NCBI GenBank assembly: GCA_963761435.1
Contig: CAVXHJ010000010.1
Location: 744,001-808,000, forward strand
Length of the DNA stretch: 64,000 nucleotides
Direction of reading: 5' to 3'
Origin: Roseiarcus sp963761435
Lineage (GTDB): Bacteria; Pseudomonadota; Alphaproteobacteria; Rhizobiales; Beijerinckiaceae
Shown here: positions 29,224-37,996 of the stretch, one piece after another
Position numbering within the stretch: position 1 is the first letter of the stretch
Layout: the number at the start of each line of letters is the position of its first letter
The notes under the pieces: generated by a model
What the model was told of the DNA's origin: nothing
The model's input: only the letters and a program-made list of their open reading frames with translations
Database searches by the model: none
Position numbers and translations under genes: made by a program

Positions 29224-29247
29224 CCTTCTCCCGTGAACGGGAGAAGG
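29224..29247. repeat. Short perfect palindrome between rpoA and rplQ
   Basis: Arms ccttctcccgt and acgggagaagg (11 bp) with a 2-nt loop. It belongs to the same 'cttctccc...gggagaag' family as 717-750. In the rpoA-rplQ transcript it would form a hairpin without a U-tract, so it may affect mRNA stability rather than terminate. Confidence 0.7.
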
Positions 29248-29252
29248 GATTC

Positions 29253-30269
29253 TCAGTAGTGCTCCTCGAACCGCTTGGCGAGGTCGTCGATGTTCTCCGG
29301 CGGCCAGCCCGACACTTCCATGCCGAGATGCAGGCCCATCTGGGCCAGCACCTCCTTGATCTCGTTCAGCGACTTGCGGCCGAAGTTCGGCGTCCTGAGC
29401 ATCTCGCCCTCGGTCTTCTGGATGAGGTCGCCGATATAGGTGATGTTGTCGTTCTTGAGGCAGTTGGCGGAGCGGACGGAAAGCTCGAGCTCGTCGACCT
29501 TCTTGAGGAGCGCGGGATTGAAGGCGAGCTCGGGGATCGCGTGCTGGGCCTCCTCGCGGCGGGGCTCCTCGAAGTTGACGAACACGGCGAGCTGGTCCTG
29601 AAGGATGCGGGCGGCGTAGGCGATCGCGTCCTCCGGCGACATCGCGCCGTTGGTCTCGATGGTCAGCGTCAGCTTGTCCTTGTCGAGGTCCTGCCCCTCG
29701 CGCGTCGCCTCGACCCGGTAGGAGACCTTCTTGACCGGCGAGAACATGCTGTCGATCGGCAAAAGGCCGATCGGCGAATCTTCCGCCCGGTTGCGCTCGG
29801 CCGGCACATAGCCCTTGCCCGTCGTCACCGTGAACTCGATCCTGAGGTCCGCGCCCTCGTCGAGCGTGCAGATGACGAGGTTCGGATTGAGGATCTGGAT
29901 ATCGCCGGTCGTCTGGATGTCGCCGGCGGTCACGGCGCCGGGGCCGCGCTTCTTGAGCACCAGGCGCTTGACGCCCTCGCCCTGCATCTTGACCGCGATG
30001 TCCTTGACGTTGAGGACGATGTCGACAACGTCCTCGCGCACGCCCGGAATGGACGAGAATTCGTGCAGGACGCCGTCGATGTGAATCGAGGTGATCGCCG
30101 CTCCCTGGAGCGACGAGAGCAGCACCCGGCGCAACGAGTTGCCGAGCGTCTGACCGAAGCCGCGCTCGAGCGGCTCGGCGACGACGGTCGCCACCTTGCG
30201 CGAGGCTTCGCTCAAAACGATGTCGAGCTTCTTCGGCTTGATGAGTTCTTGCCAGTTCTTCTGGATCAC
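29253..30269 (-). CDS. rpoA: DNA-directed RNA polymerase subunit alpha
   Basis: The 338-residue product is a full-length alpha subunit. The N-terminal assembly domain carries VAEPLERGFGQTLGNSLRR, VLLSSLQGAAITSI and FVNFEEPR. A linker and the C-terminal domain follow with VRSANCLKNDNITYIGDLI and TPNFGRKSLNEIKEVLAQMG. It nucleates RNA polymerase assembly and contacts UP elements and activators. It sits between rpsK and rplQ in the standard order. Confidence 0.98.
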   Translation of the reverse strand: MIQKNWQELIKPKKLDIVLSEASRKVATVVAEPLERGFGQTLGNSLRRVLLSSLQGAAITSIHIDGVLHEFSSIPGVREDVVDIVLNVKDIAVKMQGEGVKRLVLKKRGPGAVTAGDIQTTGDIQILNPNLVICTLDEGADLRIEFTVTTGKGYVPAERNRAEDSPIGLLPIDSMFSPVKKVSYRVEATREGQDLDKDKLTLTIETNGAMSPEDAIAYAARILQDQLAVFVNFEEPRREEAQHAIPELAFNPALLKKVDELELSVRSANCLKNDNITYIGDLIQKTEGEMLRTPNFGRKSLNEIKEVLAQMGLHLGMEVSGWPPENIDDLAKRFEEHY

Positions 30270-30385
30270 GGGGTTGGCCTTCTCTTTCGGCGGGTGCGCG
30301 GGCTAAATGGGGCGTCTCGCCATGACGCCGAAGCCCGCTACGCGCGCGCCTTGAAATCCGGTGGCGCGCTGACGCGGGGGGCGTA

Positions 30386-30775
30386 TCAGACGCGGCGACG
30401 CTTGCGCGGGCGGCAGCCGTTGTGCGGGATCGGCGTCACATCGCGAATGGAGGTTACGTTGAAGCCGGCCGCCTGGATCGCGCGCAACGCCAATTCGCGG
30501 CCCGAGCCTGGGCCCGAAACCTCGACCTCGAGCGTTCGCATGCCATGTTCGGAGGCTTTCTTCACCGCGTCCTCGGCCGCCATCTGGGCCGCGAACGGGG
30601 TCGATTTGCGCGACCCCTTGAACCCCATGGTGCCGGCGGAGGACCACGAGATGGTGTTGCCCTGCGCGTCGGTGATCGTGATCATCGTGTTGTTGAACGA
30701 CGAATTCACATGGGCGACGCCCGACACGATGTTCTTGCGTTCGCGACGGCGGACGCGGGTCGCATCTTTTGACAT
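30386..30775 (-). CDS. rpsK: 30S ribosomal protein S11
   Basis: The 129-residue product has the S11 hallmarks: RRRERKNIVSGVAHVNSSFN, NTMITITDAQGNTISWSSAG, FKGSRKSTPFAAQMAA and the C-terminal PHNGCRPRKRRRV. It binds 16S rRNA in the platform of the small subunit. It is the second gene of the alpha operon, 71 bp after rpsM. Confidence 0.98.
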   Translation of the reverse strand: MSKDATRVRRRERKNIVSGVAHVNSSFNNTMITITDAQGNTISWSSAGTMGFKGSRKSTPFAAQMAAEDAVKKASEHGMRTLEVEVSGPGSGRELALRAIQAAGFNVTSIRDVTPIPHNGCRPRKRRRV

Positions 30776-30846
30776 GGAAACTATCCTTCAATCGCGCCTT
30801 AGACTGGGCGCGTCCTAATCCGGGATTCGCTGAAACGGCGCGGCAA

Positions 30847-31215
30847 TCACTTCTTCTTGCCGGCGATGGGCTTCGCCTTGCCCTTGCGGGTGCGGGCGTT
30901 GGTGTGGGTGCGCTGGCCGCGCACCGGCAATTGCCGGCGATGGCGCAGGCCCCGGTAGGAGCCCAGATCCATCAGGCGCTTGATGTTGATCGCAACGTCG
31001 CGGCGAAGGTCGCCTTCAACCATGTAGTCGCGGTCGATCGTCTCGCGGATCTGCATCACTTCCGCGTCGGTCAGCTGGGAAACCCGGCGCTCGGGTGGGA
31101 TATGCACCTTCTCGACGATCTCTTCAGCCTTCTTCGGCCCGATCCCGTGGATATACTGCAGCGCGATGATCACGCGCTTGTTGGTGGGAATATTGACGCC
31201 TGCAATACGAGCCAT
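30847..31215 (-). CDS. rpsM: 30S ribosomal protein S13
   Basis: The 122-residue product starts MARIAGVNIPTNKRV and contains IHGIGPKKAEEIVEK, then LRHRRQLPVRGQRTHTNART and a basic tail GKAKPIAGKKK. It binds the head of the 30S subunit and contacts the P-site tRNA. It is the first gene of the local operon. The frame is open upstream to 31317, but S13 homology starts at 31215. The usual upstream genes secY and adk are not next to it; the neighbour is a small membrane protein gene. Confidence 0.97.
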   Translation of the reverse strand: MARIAGVNIPTNKRVIIALQYIHGIGPKKAEEIVEKVHIPPERRVSQLTDAEVMQIRETIDRDYMVEGDLRRDVAINIKRLMDLGSYRGLRHRRQLPVRGQRTHTNARTRKGKAKPIAGKKK

Positions 31216-31471
31216 TCGCCTGGACGCTCCATTTCGGCGGCGCGCCGGGCGCCGCGGGACTGCCCGTCTCGACGTCCGGTGGAGGCCGGCCCATGTCGAG
31301 AATCCGCGAAAACGCAAAAAGTCCCACGCGCTCGGAAATGGCGCGGGGACCCAGAACGGCTTCAGGATGACGCGGATTTAGGGGCTTATTGACGCTTGTC
31401 AAGCAAAAAGCGCCACAGCCCCCCTTTTTCGACAGAAATCATGGTGTTTGGCCGCGCCTCGCCGCCGTGGC

Positions 31472-31693
31472 TCAACCACCGCGGCGTCTTGTCCGCCACT
31501 TCCTGACCGCGACAAGCGCCCAGACGCCCTCGACGAGACCGAACGGCCAAGCGCCCTGGAGGAAGCCGTAGATTGAGCCCAGCGCGCAGGCGCCGGCGAA
31601 GGCGAGGCTGAACCAGGGACTTCGATCCTCGACAGCGTAGAAAATCAGCATCGCCGTCACCGCGGCGAGCCCGAAAAGGGCGAGAGAGTCCAT
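31472..31693 (-). CDS. Small conserved membrane protein
   Basis: The 73-residue product starts MDSLALFGLAAVTAMLIFYA and contains three hydrophobic helices (SLAFAGACALGSIYGFLQG and GLVEGVWALVAV), ending in a basic RKWRTRRRGG tail. Similar short proteins with the FLQGAWPFG motif occur widely in alphaproteobacteria and have no assigned function. The frame is open further upstream, but this ATG starts the conserved part. It points toward rpsM with a 256-bp gap. Confidence 0.7.
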   Translation of the reverse strand: MDSLALFGLAAVTAMLIFYAVEDRSPWFSLAFAGACALGSIYGFLQGAWPFGLVEGVWALVAVRKWRTRRRGG

Positions 31694-31898
31694 GGGCGGA
31701 AGACAAGCGGCGAAAAGCTTCACCCTGTCCAGCCAATCGAGAATCGATTGCGCCGGGCGCGGGCGGCTTGGGACGACGAGCAAATTTCGCCCGCGCCCGT
31801 TCGCGACGCTCGCAATCTCGCCCAAATCCCTCTATAGCGGCGCCCGCCAGACAAGAACGACCGGCGGCCGCCGTTTCGCCCGCCCAGAGGAGATTCCC

Positions 31899-32819
31899 AT
31901 GACAACGCTCTTTTCCGCGCGCTTGCGCACGGCGGCCGGCGCGCTTGCGCTCGGACTCGGCGCGACGCTCATTCTCGCCGGCCCGGCGCTCGCCGATCCG
32001 AAGGTTTTGGCGAAGGTCGACGGCGCGCCGATCACCGAGGACGACGTCAACGACGCGATGACCGACATCGGCCCCGGCCTGCCGCAGAAGCTCGAGGGAG
32101 CCGCGCGGCAGAAATACGTGCTCGACTATCTCATCGACCTCAAGCTCGCGGCCAAGAAGGCCGAGGCCGACAAGCTGACTTCGACGCCGGAGTTCGAGCG
32201 CAAGCTCACCTATTACCGCGACAAGCTGGCGATGGAGCAATTGCTCGGCGCCGTCGCCAAGGCGGCGACGACCGAGGAGGCGGAGCGGAAGGCGTATGAC
32301 GAAGCCGCCAAGGCCGAGCCGCCGCAACAGGAGATTCACGCCCGCCACATCCTGCTGCCGACCGAGGACGAGGCCAAGAAAGCGCTTGCGCGGGTCAAAG
32401 GCGGCGAGGACTTCGCCAAGGTGGCGACCGAGCTCTCCAAGGACCCGTCCGGCGAAGGCGGCGACCTCGGCTGGTTCACCAAGGACCGCATGGTGCCGGA
32501 ATTCTCGGAAGCCGCCTTCAAGCTGAAGGAGGGCGAGATTTCCGACCCGGTCAAGACGCAGTTCGGCTGGCACATCATCAAGGTCGAGGGCGTGCGCACC
32601 AAGTCCTTCCCGCCCTTCGAGCAGATCAGGGAACAGGCGGCGCGCTATGTCTCCCAGAAGGCGGAGAGCGAGGCGATCACGCAGCTCCACAGCGCCGCGA
32701 AGATCGAACTCTTCGACGCCGACGGCAAGCCGCTGCCGCCCCAGGCGCAGGCGGCCGATCCGGCCAAGGACGCCCCCGCCGCCGCGCCCGCCCCCGCCGA
32801 CAAGCCCAAGACGCCCTGA
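31899..32819 (+). CDS. Parvulin-type peptidyl-prolyl isomerase, secreted
   Basis: The 306-residue product has a long signal peptide (LRTAAGALALGLGATLILAGPALA), a SurA-like N-terminal helical chaperone region (PITEDDVNDAMTDIG ... LDYLIDLKLAAKKAE) and a PpiC domain about 145-235. The PpiC domain carries IHARHILLPTEDEA, SKDPSGEGGDLGWF and FGWHIIKVEG. A Pro/Ala-rich tail follows. It probably assists folding of exported proteins in the periplasm. An AGAGGAG site precedes the ATG at 31899. argJ follows after 67 bp. Confidence 0.9.
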   Translation: MTTLFSARLRTAAGALALGLGATLILAGPALADPKVLAKVDGAPITEDDVNDAMTDIGPGLPQKLEGAARQKYVLDYLIDLKLAAKKAEADKLTSTPEFERKLTYYRDKLAMEQLLGAVAKAATTEEAERKAYDEAAKAEPPQQEIHARHILLPTEDEAKKALARVKGGEDFAKVATELSKDPSGEGGDLGWFTKDRMVPEFSEAAFKLKEGEISDPVKTQFGWHIIKVEGVRTKSFPPFEQIREQAARYVSQKAESEAITQLHSAAKIELFDADGKPLPPQAQAADPAKDAPAAAPAPADKPKTP

Positions 32820-32886
32820 CGCGAAGGGTTGGCGCTCACGGGGAGCGGGCTCGCCGCCCGCTCCGGTTCCTGCTTCGGAAACGTTC

Positions 32887-34128
32887 ATGGCCTCTCCCGC
32901 GCCCCTTTCGCCGCTTGCGCCCAAGACCTACCCCGCCCTGCCCCCGATCGCCGGCGTCCGCTTCGCGACCGTCGCCGCGGGCGTGCGCTACGCGGGGCGA
33001 ACCGACGTCATGATGGCGCTCTTCGACGGGCCGGCGGCGGTCGCGGGAGTGTTCACGCGCTCCAAATGCCCCTCGGCCCCGGTTGACTGGTGCCGCCTGC
33101 ATCTGAGCCGCGGGGAGGCGCGCGCCCTCATCGTCAATTCCGGCAACGCCAACGCCTTCACCGGCGGCGTCGGCGTGGCCGCGGTCGCCCATGTCGCCGA
33201 GGCGGCCAGCCGGGCGATCGGGGCGATCCCGGGCGAAATCTTCATGGCCTCGACCGGCGTCATCGGCGAGCCGCTCGACGGAACGCGGATCGCGCGCGTC
33301 ATCGACACGCTGGTCGCGGAAGCGAGGGCCGATGGGCTCCTCGGCGCCGCCAAGGCGATCATGACCACCGACACCTATCCCAAGATCGCGACCGCGCGGG
33401 TCAAGATCGGCGACGCCGAGGTCGTCATCAACGGCATCGCCAAGGGGGCCGGCATGATCGCGCCGGATATGGCGACGATGCTGGCCTATGTCTTCACCGA
33501 CGCGGCGATCGCGCCAGGCGCGCTGCAGACGATGCTGTCGAAATCGGTCGAGCGGTCGTTCAACGCGATCACCGTCGACAGCGACACATCGACTTCGGAC
33601 ACGCTGATGATTTTCGCCACCGGGCAGGCTCGCGGCGCGCAACGCATCGAGGACGCCGCCGATTCGCGCGCGGCCGAGTTCAGGCGCGCGCTCGACAGGC
33701 TCCTGCGCAATCTCGCGCAACAGGTGGTGCGCGACGGAGAAGGGGCGCGCAAGTTCATCACCGTCAAGGTCGAGGGCGCGGCGACCCGAAAGGCGGCGAA
33801 GCGCATCGCGTTCTCGATCGCCAATTCGCCGCTGGTCAAGACCGCCTGCGCCGGCGAGGACGCCAATTGGGGGCGCGTGGTCATGGCGGTCGGCAAGGCG
33901 GGCGAAAAGGCCGAGCGGGACCAGCTCGACGTCTTCTTCGGCAAGATCCGCGTCGCCCATGAAGGCATGCGCGACCCGGCCTACGACGAAGCGGCCGCGT
34001 CGGCCTATATGAAGCGCGACGCGATCGAGATCACCGCCGACCTTCACCTCGGGCGCGGGCGCGCGACGGTGTGGACCTGCGACCTGACCAAGGAATACGT
34101 CGCGATCAACGGCGACTATCGCTCGTGA
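32887..34128 (+). CDS. argJ: Bifunctional glutamate N-acetyltransferase / amino-acid acetyltransferase
   Basis: The 413-residue product is ArgJ: VNSGNANAFTGGVG, FMASTGVIGEPLD, NGIAKGAGMIAPDMATM with the self-cleavage site between A196 and T197, and ITVDSDTSTSDTLMIFATG. The C-terminal GEDANWGRVVMAVGKAG is conserved. It recycles the acetyl group from N-acetylornithine to glutamate in arginine synthesis. In alphaproteobacteria it is often followed by a mutT gene, as here. Confidence 0.96.
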   Translation: MASPAPLSPLAPKTYPALPPIAGVRFATVAAGVRYAGRTDVMMALFDGPAAVAGVFTRSKCPSAPVDWCRLHLSRGEARALIVNSGNANAFTGGVGVAAVAHVAEAASRAIGAIPGEIFMASTGVIGEPLDGTRIARVIDTLVAEARADGLLGAAKAIMTTDTYPKIATARVKIGDAEVVINGIAKGAGMIAPDMATMLAYVFTDAAIAPGALQTMLSKSVERSFNAITVDSDTSTSDTLMIFATGQARGAQRIEDAADSRAAEFRRALDRLLRNLAQQVVRDGEGARKFITVKVEGAATRKAAKRIAFSIANSPLVKTACAGEDANWGRVVMAVGKAGEKAERDQLDVFFGKIRVAHEGMRDPAYDEAAASAYMKRDAIEITADLHLGRGRATVWTCDLTKEYVAINGDYRS

Positions 34129-34133
34129 GGCTC

Positions 34134-34176
34134 CCTCGTCCTGAGGAGCGCCGAAGGCGCGTCTCGAAGGACGAGG
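34134..34176. repeat. Palindromic intergenic repeat between argJ and mutT
   Basis: The ends cctcgtcct and aggacgagg are inverted repeats around gaggagcgccgaaggcgcgtctcg-type centre sequence. This is a common Rhizobiales palindrome. It would form a hairpin in the argJ-mutT transcript and has no T-run. Confidence 0.75.
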
Positions 34177-34192
34177 CGTCTCGGAGCGCCTC

Positions 34193-34594
34193 GTGAAGCT
34201 CCTGCTCGTCGTCGCGGCGGCGCTGATCGACGCGGACGGGCGGGTGCTCATTGCGCAGAGGCCGAAGGGCAAGGCGCTCGAGGGCCTGTGGGAGTTTCCG
34301 GGCGGAAAGGTCGACGCCGGCGAAGGGCCGGAGGACGCGCTGATCCGCGAGCTCGCCGAGGAGCTGGGGATCGCCGTCAAGGCGGCCTGCCTCGCGCCGC
34401 TCACTTTCGCGAGCCACGCCTACGACGACTTCCACCTGCTGATGCCGCTCTATATCTGCCGCAGGTGGGAAGGCTTCGTTCAGCCGCTCGACGGGCAGGC
34501 GCTGAAGTGGGTGCGGCCAAAGGACCTGCGCCGCTATCCGATGCCGCCGGCGGACGCGCCGCTGATCCCCCATCTCGAGGATCTGCTGGGGTGA
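34193..34594 (+). CDS. mutT: MutT, 8-oxo-dGTP diphosphatase
   Basis: The 133-residue product has a perfect Nudix box G38-x5-E44-x7-R52-E-L-x-E56-E57-x-G59-I60. The N-terminus LLLVVAAALIDADGRVLIAQ and the WEFPGGKV context are those of MutT proteins that clear 8-oxo-dGTP from the nucleotide pool. It starts at a GTG (34193) shortly after the palindrome. It is probably co-transcribed with argJ. Confidence 0.9.
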   Translation: MKLLLVVAAALIDADGRVLIAQRPKGKALEGLWEFPGGKVDAGEGPEDALIRELAEELGIAVKAACLAPLTFASHAYDDFHLLMPLYICRRWEGFVQPLDGQALKWVRPKDLRRYPMPPADAPLIPHLEDLLG

Positions 34595-34612
34595 GGCGCC
34601 GCTCCCGCTGGC

Positions 34613-35126
34613 TCAGGGCGACGCGGTCCACGCTTTGTATTCGTCGTCCGAGATGCCCGGCAGCTTCTTGATGAACGCGACGATCGACCAGATGTCCTGA
34701 TCGGACGCCCCGGCCAGGCCGAAGCTCGGCATGCCGGTGAACTTGATGCCGTTCCTGATCACCCAGAAGAGCTGGGGCGCTGTCCGCTCCTTCGCCATCA
34801 CCTTGAGGTCGGCCGGAACCGGCTTCAGCCCTTCGGACCACTTGGCCCAGTTGGCGTCCGGGCGGTCCGCCGTGACAATTGACGCAGCCGATGGTCGAAT
34901 AAATCTTCGCGCCGGCCTTGACGGTCTCGGGGTCGTCGAGATTGGCGGGCGGCTGGTCGGTCGCGTGCCCCGCCACCGAGGCGCCGCGGACGCTGGCCAG
35001 CGCCCAGTCGACGATGGCCGGATTATCGACGTTTTCAGCCACGTTGAAAAAGCCGCCGAAGAGGTAAACGGCCGCGGCTATGGCGGCGATGATCGCAAGA
35101 GCGCCGATGAAAGCGAGAAACCGCAT
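34613..35126 (-). CDS. Membrane-anchored c-type cytochrome, frame broken
   Basis: About 171 residues in two frames. The first gives an N-terminal anchor (MRFLAFIGALAIIAAIAAA), FFNVAENVDNPAIVDWALA and the haem site GCVNCHGG. The second gives DANWAKWSEGLKPVPADLK, the short MAKERTAPQLFWVIRNGIK, the Met ligand in FTGMPSFG and a tail ending EYKAWTASP. The join near 34862 needs one base removed. The sequence is a monohaem class I cytochrome of the 'PQQ/quinol-linked' type found in many Rhizobiales; its redox partner is unknown. It is convergent with mutT. Confidence 0.8.
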
Positions 35127-35244
35127 GGGGCGTTCTCCTGTCCCTTTCGGCCGCCGTCGCGCGCGACGGCAGGGGTCGCCGGCGCGGCGAGCGGATGCGC
35201 CGGCAGTCGCCGGACCCAAGCATCCGCCGCGAGAAGGCCAAGGG

Positions 35245-35652
35245 TCAAGCCCCGAACAGCGCGACGCCCTCGGCGACCGCGGCCTTTTCGAGCGCGCGAT
35301 CGAGGGTCGCCAGCGGCAGCGCCTCGCGCCTCGCGAGCTCGAGATAGGCGGCGTCGTAAACAGTGAGCCTGTGCTTGCGGGCGAGCGTCATGAGGCTGAC
35401 GTCGTCGTCGGGCGCCGGCGCGAGGCGGATTGGCAACAACGCGAGATCGCGAAGGAAAGCGGCCGACATGGCTTCGGTGATGCGATTTCGCCGCTCGCTC
35501 ACGAGAAGCGCGTTGCGAAGTTCATAGTACATTAAGATGGGAGCGCGCGTCGCGACGCGCGTCAACGTGTCAAACGCGGCTTCGACGCGCGGATCGGATT
35601 TTTCGTCGAGGAACCAGGCGGCCAGAATCGACGCGTCGACTACGAAGCTCAA
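35245..35652 (-). CDS. vapC: VapC-type PIN-domain toxin
   Basis: The 135-residue product is a complete PIN domain with acidic metal ligands D6 (FVVDASIL), E44 (MYYELRNALL), D100 (TVYDAAYLELA) and D118 (LATLDRAL). VapC toxins are Mg-dependent RNases that often cut initiator or elongator tRNAs. Its start overlaps the stop codon of the antitoxin gene (35649-35652), the usual toxin-antitoxin arrangement. Confidence 0.88.
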   Translation of the reverse strand: MSFVVDASILAAWFLDEKSDPRVEAAFDTLTRVATRAPILMYYELRNALLVSERRNRITEAMSAAFLRDLALLPIRLAPAPDDDVSLMTLARKHRLTVYDAAYLELARREALPLATLDRALEKAAVAEGVALFGA

Positions 35653-35903
35653 TACTTGTGCCCCTCGTGGCGGCTCGCGAGGATTTCAGCGAGAGGCGCT
35701 TTGACCACTTTTCCCCGCAAGGCGCGCAACCTCGCGATCGCCTCGGCCACCTCGGCCCCGCGTCCGTTCGCCTCAGGAACCACTCGGGCAATTGTCTTGC
35801 CGTGGCGGGTGATGCGGACGGTGTCGCCGCGCTCCACCTTGTCCAGAAGCTCCGCCCATTTGGCCTTGGCCTCGGAGGCTTGATATTCGAGAATGTCCGT
35901 CAT
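35649..35903 (-). CDS. Phd/YefM-type antitoxin of the vapBC pair
   Basis: The 84-residue product starts MTDILEYQASEAKAKWAELL and continues DKVERGDTVRITRHGKTIA, the Phd/YefM DNA-binding fold. The C-terminal part (PEANGRGAEVAEAIARLRAL) would wrap the toxin. An earlier in-frame ATG at 35918 would add five residues but would overlap the direct repeats upstream. It presumably represses its own promoter through the repeats at 35907-35929. Confidence 0.82.
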   Translation of the reverse strand: MTDILEYQASEAKAKWAELLDKVERGDTVRITRHGKTIARVVPEANGRGAEVAEAIARLRALRGKVVKAPLAEILASRHEGHKY

Positions 35904-35906
35904 TGA

Positions 35907-35929
35907 TTGACCAGTCAATTTGACCAGTC
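35907..35929. promoter_or_regulatory. Direct-repeat operator / promoter of the vapBC pair
   Basis: The decamer ttgaccagtc occurs at 35907-35916 and again at 35920-35929. On the minus strand these read gactggtcaa twice, with an AT-rich tatatc/attata stretch just upstream that could serve as a promoter element. Its position immediately ahead of the antitoxin fits an autoregulatory operator. Confidence 0.55.
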
Positions 35930-36011
35930 TGAGATATAATGCCCTCTACCGCCCGGCGCCAGTCCCATGCCGGCAACCGCCGCTTAAGCCTTGGCAGCGC
36001 ATCATAGTCTC

Positions 36012-36971
36012 ATGCAGAAATGCGCCGATCAGCCCCTCGCCCTCCCCGCCGCGCCCGACCTCGCCCAGGCGGCGGCCGCGTGGCTCGCCCATCTTGCCGG
36101 CGAGCGGCGGTTGTCCGAGCGAACGATCGAGGCTTACGGCCGCGACGCCCGGCAATTTCTCGCCTTTCTCGGCGAGCGGTTCGGCGCGCCGCCGAAAATC
36201 GCCGATTTCACCGATTGCGCGCCTGCGGACCTTCGCGCCTTTCTCGCCCGCCGGCGCGCGGATGGAATCGACGGCCGCTCGCTCCAGCGCGCGCTCTCGG
36301 CCTTGCGCTCGCTCGCCCGCCATATCGCCCGCGACAGCGGGCGGACCGCCGCGGCGCTCGGCGCCCTGCGCGCTCCCAAGGCCGCGCGCCGGCTGCCGCG
36401 GCCATTGAGCGCGCCGGACGCCCGGGCCGTGACGACGATCGAGGCGCGCGAGGGCGAGGCGCGCGAACCCTGGGTGCTGGCGCGCGACGCCGCCGTGCTG
36501 GCGCTCCTCTACGGCGCGGGCCTGCGCATTTCCGAGGCGCTGTCGATCCGGCGCGCCGACGCGCCGGTCGGCGACGCCGAGGCGATCACCGTCGTCGGCA
36601 AAGGGCAGAAGTCCCGCTCGGCGCCGATCATCGCGCCGGTGCGCAAGGCGGTCGAGGATTACCTGAAGCTTTGCCCCTACGCGCTCAAGCCCGACGGGCC
36701 GCTGTTCGTCGGCGTCAGGGGCGGGCGATTGTCGCCACGGATCGTGCAACTGGCGATGGAGCGGATGCGCGGCGCGCTTGGGCTCCCCGACACCGCGACG
36801 CCGCATGCGCTCCGTCATTCCTTCGCCACCCATCTTCTCGCGCGGGGGGGCGATCTGCGCACGATCCAGGACCTGCTCGGCCACGCCTCGCTGTCGACGA
36901 CCCAGGTCTATACCGGCGTCGACAGCGCCCGCCTGCTCGCGGCTTATCGCTCCGCCCACCCTCGCGCGTGA
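36012..36971 (+). CDS. xerC: Tyrosine recombinase XerC
   Basis: The 319-residue product has the N-terminal SAM-like core-binding domain (RRLSERTIEAYGRDARQFLAF) and a catalytic domain with R172, K197, H265, R268, H291 and the nucleophile Y300 (HALRHSFATHLL, LLGHASLSTTQVYTGVD). It resolves chromosome dimers at dif with XerD. Its length and the absence of integrase-like neighbours support XerC rather than a phage integrase. The ATG at 36012 is preferred over a TTG at 35991. Confidence 0.9.
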   Translation: MQKCADQPLALPAAPDLAQAAAAWLAHLAGERRLSERTIEAYGRDARQFLAFLGERFGAPPKIADFTDCAPADLRAFLARRRADGIDGRSLQRALSALRSLARHIARDSGRTAAALGALRAPKAARRLPRPLSAPDARAVTTIEAREGEAREPWVLARDAAVLALLYGAGLRISEALSIRRADAPVGDAEAITVVGKGQKSRSAPIIAPVRKAVEDYLKLCPYALKPDGPLFVGVRGGRLSPRIVQLAMERMRGALGLPDTATPHALRHSFATHLLARGGDLRTIQDLLGHASLSTTQVYTGVDSARLLAAYRSAHPRA

Positions 36972-37045
36972 GCGCCGATCCCCTTATCGACGACCTCCCT
37001 TGAGGGCGCTAAGAAAGCGAGCTGCAATCGCGAGGAGCAAGGGTC

Positions 37046-37943
37046 ATGTCGGGCAAGCGCATTGTATTCACCGGCGGAACCGGCAAGGCCGGCCGGCACG
37101 CCGTCCCCCATCTCGTCGCGCACGGCTATGAAGTCCTCAACGTCGATCTGAAGCCGCTGGACGTTGCGGGCGTGCCGACGCTGATCGCCGATCTCACCGA
37201 CAGCGGGCAGGCGTTCAACGCGCTGACCACTCACCCCACCTTCGCCGGCTTCAGCCACGGCCGGCCGCCGCGCCCGCCCGACGCGGTCGTGCATTTCGCC
37301 GCCATACCGCGCGTCCTGATCGAGCCCGACAACGTCACCTTCGCGACCAATGTGATCAGCACCTACAATGTGATCGAGGCGGCGATGAAGCTCGGCGTGC
37401 GCAAGGTCGATCATCGCCTCGAGCGAGACGACCTACGGCGTCTGCTTCGCCGAGGGCGACAAGGATTTCAAATCCTTCCCGCTCGAAGAGGATTACGACG
37501 TCGACCCGATGGACTCCTACGGCCTGTCGAAAGTCTGCAACGAGAAGACCGCGCGCGCCTTCGCCATGCGCTATCACGCCGACATCTATGCGCTGCGCAT
37601 CGGCAACGTCATCGAGCCGCACGAATATGGGCCGTTCAAGGGCTATGCCGCCAACCCGCCCATGCGCAAGCGCAACGCCTGGAGCTATATCGACGCGCGC
37701 GATCTCGGCGAGATCGTGCGGCTCTGCCTCGAGAAGGACGGACTCGGCTTCCAGGTGTTCAACGCGACCAACGACACGATCACGCTCAACATGCCGACCA
37801 GGGAGGCGCTGAAGCAGGTTGCGCCGAAAACGCCGGTCACGCGGGAAATGGGCGAGTTCGAGGCTCCGCTGTCGAACCGCAAGATCCGCGAAGTGCTCGG
37901 CTTCAAGGAGGCGCACAACTGGCGCCGATACGCGGGCGATTGA
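37046..37943 (+). CDS. NAD(P)-dependent sugar epimerase/dehydratase, frame broken
   Basis: About 298 residues in two frames. The first has a Rossmann N-terminus (MSGKRIVFTGGTGKAGRHAV), VVHFAAIPR and STYNVIEAAMKLGVRKV. The second continues IIASSETTYGVCFAEG and the catalytic YGLSKVCNEKTA (YxxxK), then LRIGNVIEPHEYG and the SNRKIREVLGF ending. One extra base at about 37408 separates them. The family epimerises or dehydrates nucleotide sugars or related sugars; the substrate is unknown. A GAGGAG site precedes the ATG. Confidence 0.8.
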
Positions 37944-37996
37944 GCCGCCGAGCGCCGGCGCGGGCTTCAGCCCGCGGGAAGGCTATCGTCGCTGCC

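Noticed and set aside
29259..30818. A 519-codon plus-strand open frame opposite rpoA and rpsK
   Set aside because: Shadow of two essential, unambiguous genes; no motifs.
36012..36971. Phage or island integrase with a nearby attachment site
   Set aside because: The length and motifs fit chromosomal XerC, no tRNA gene is adjacent, and no cargo genes with phage character surround it.
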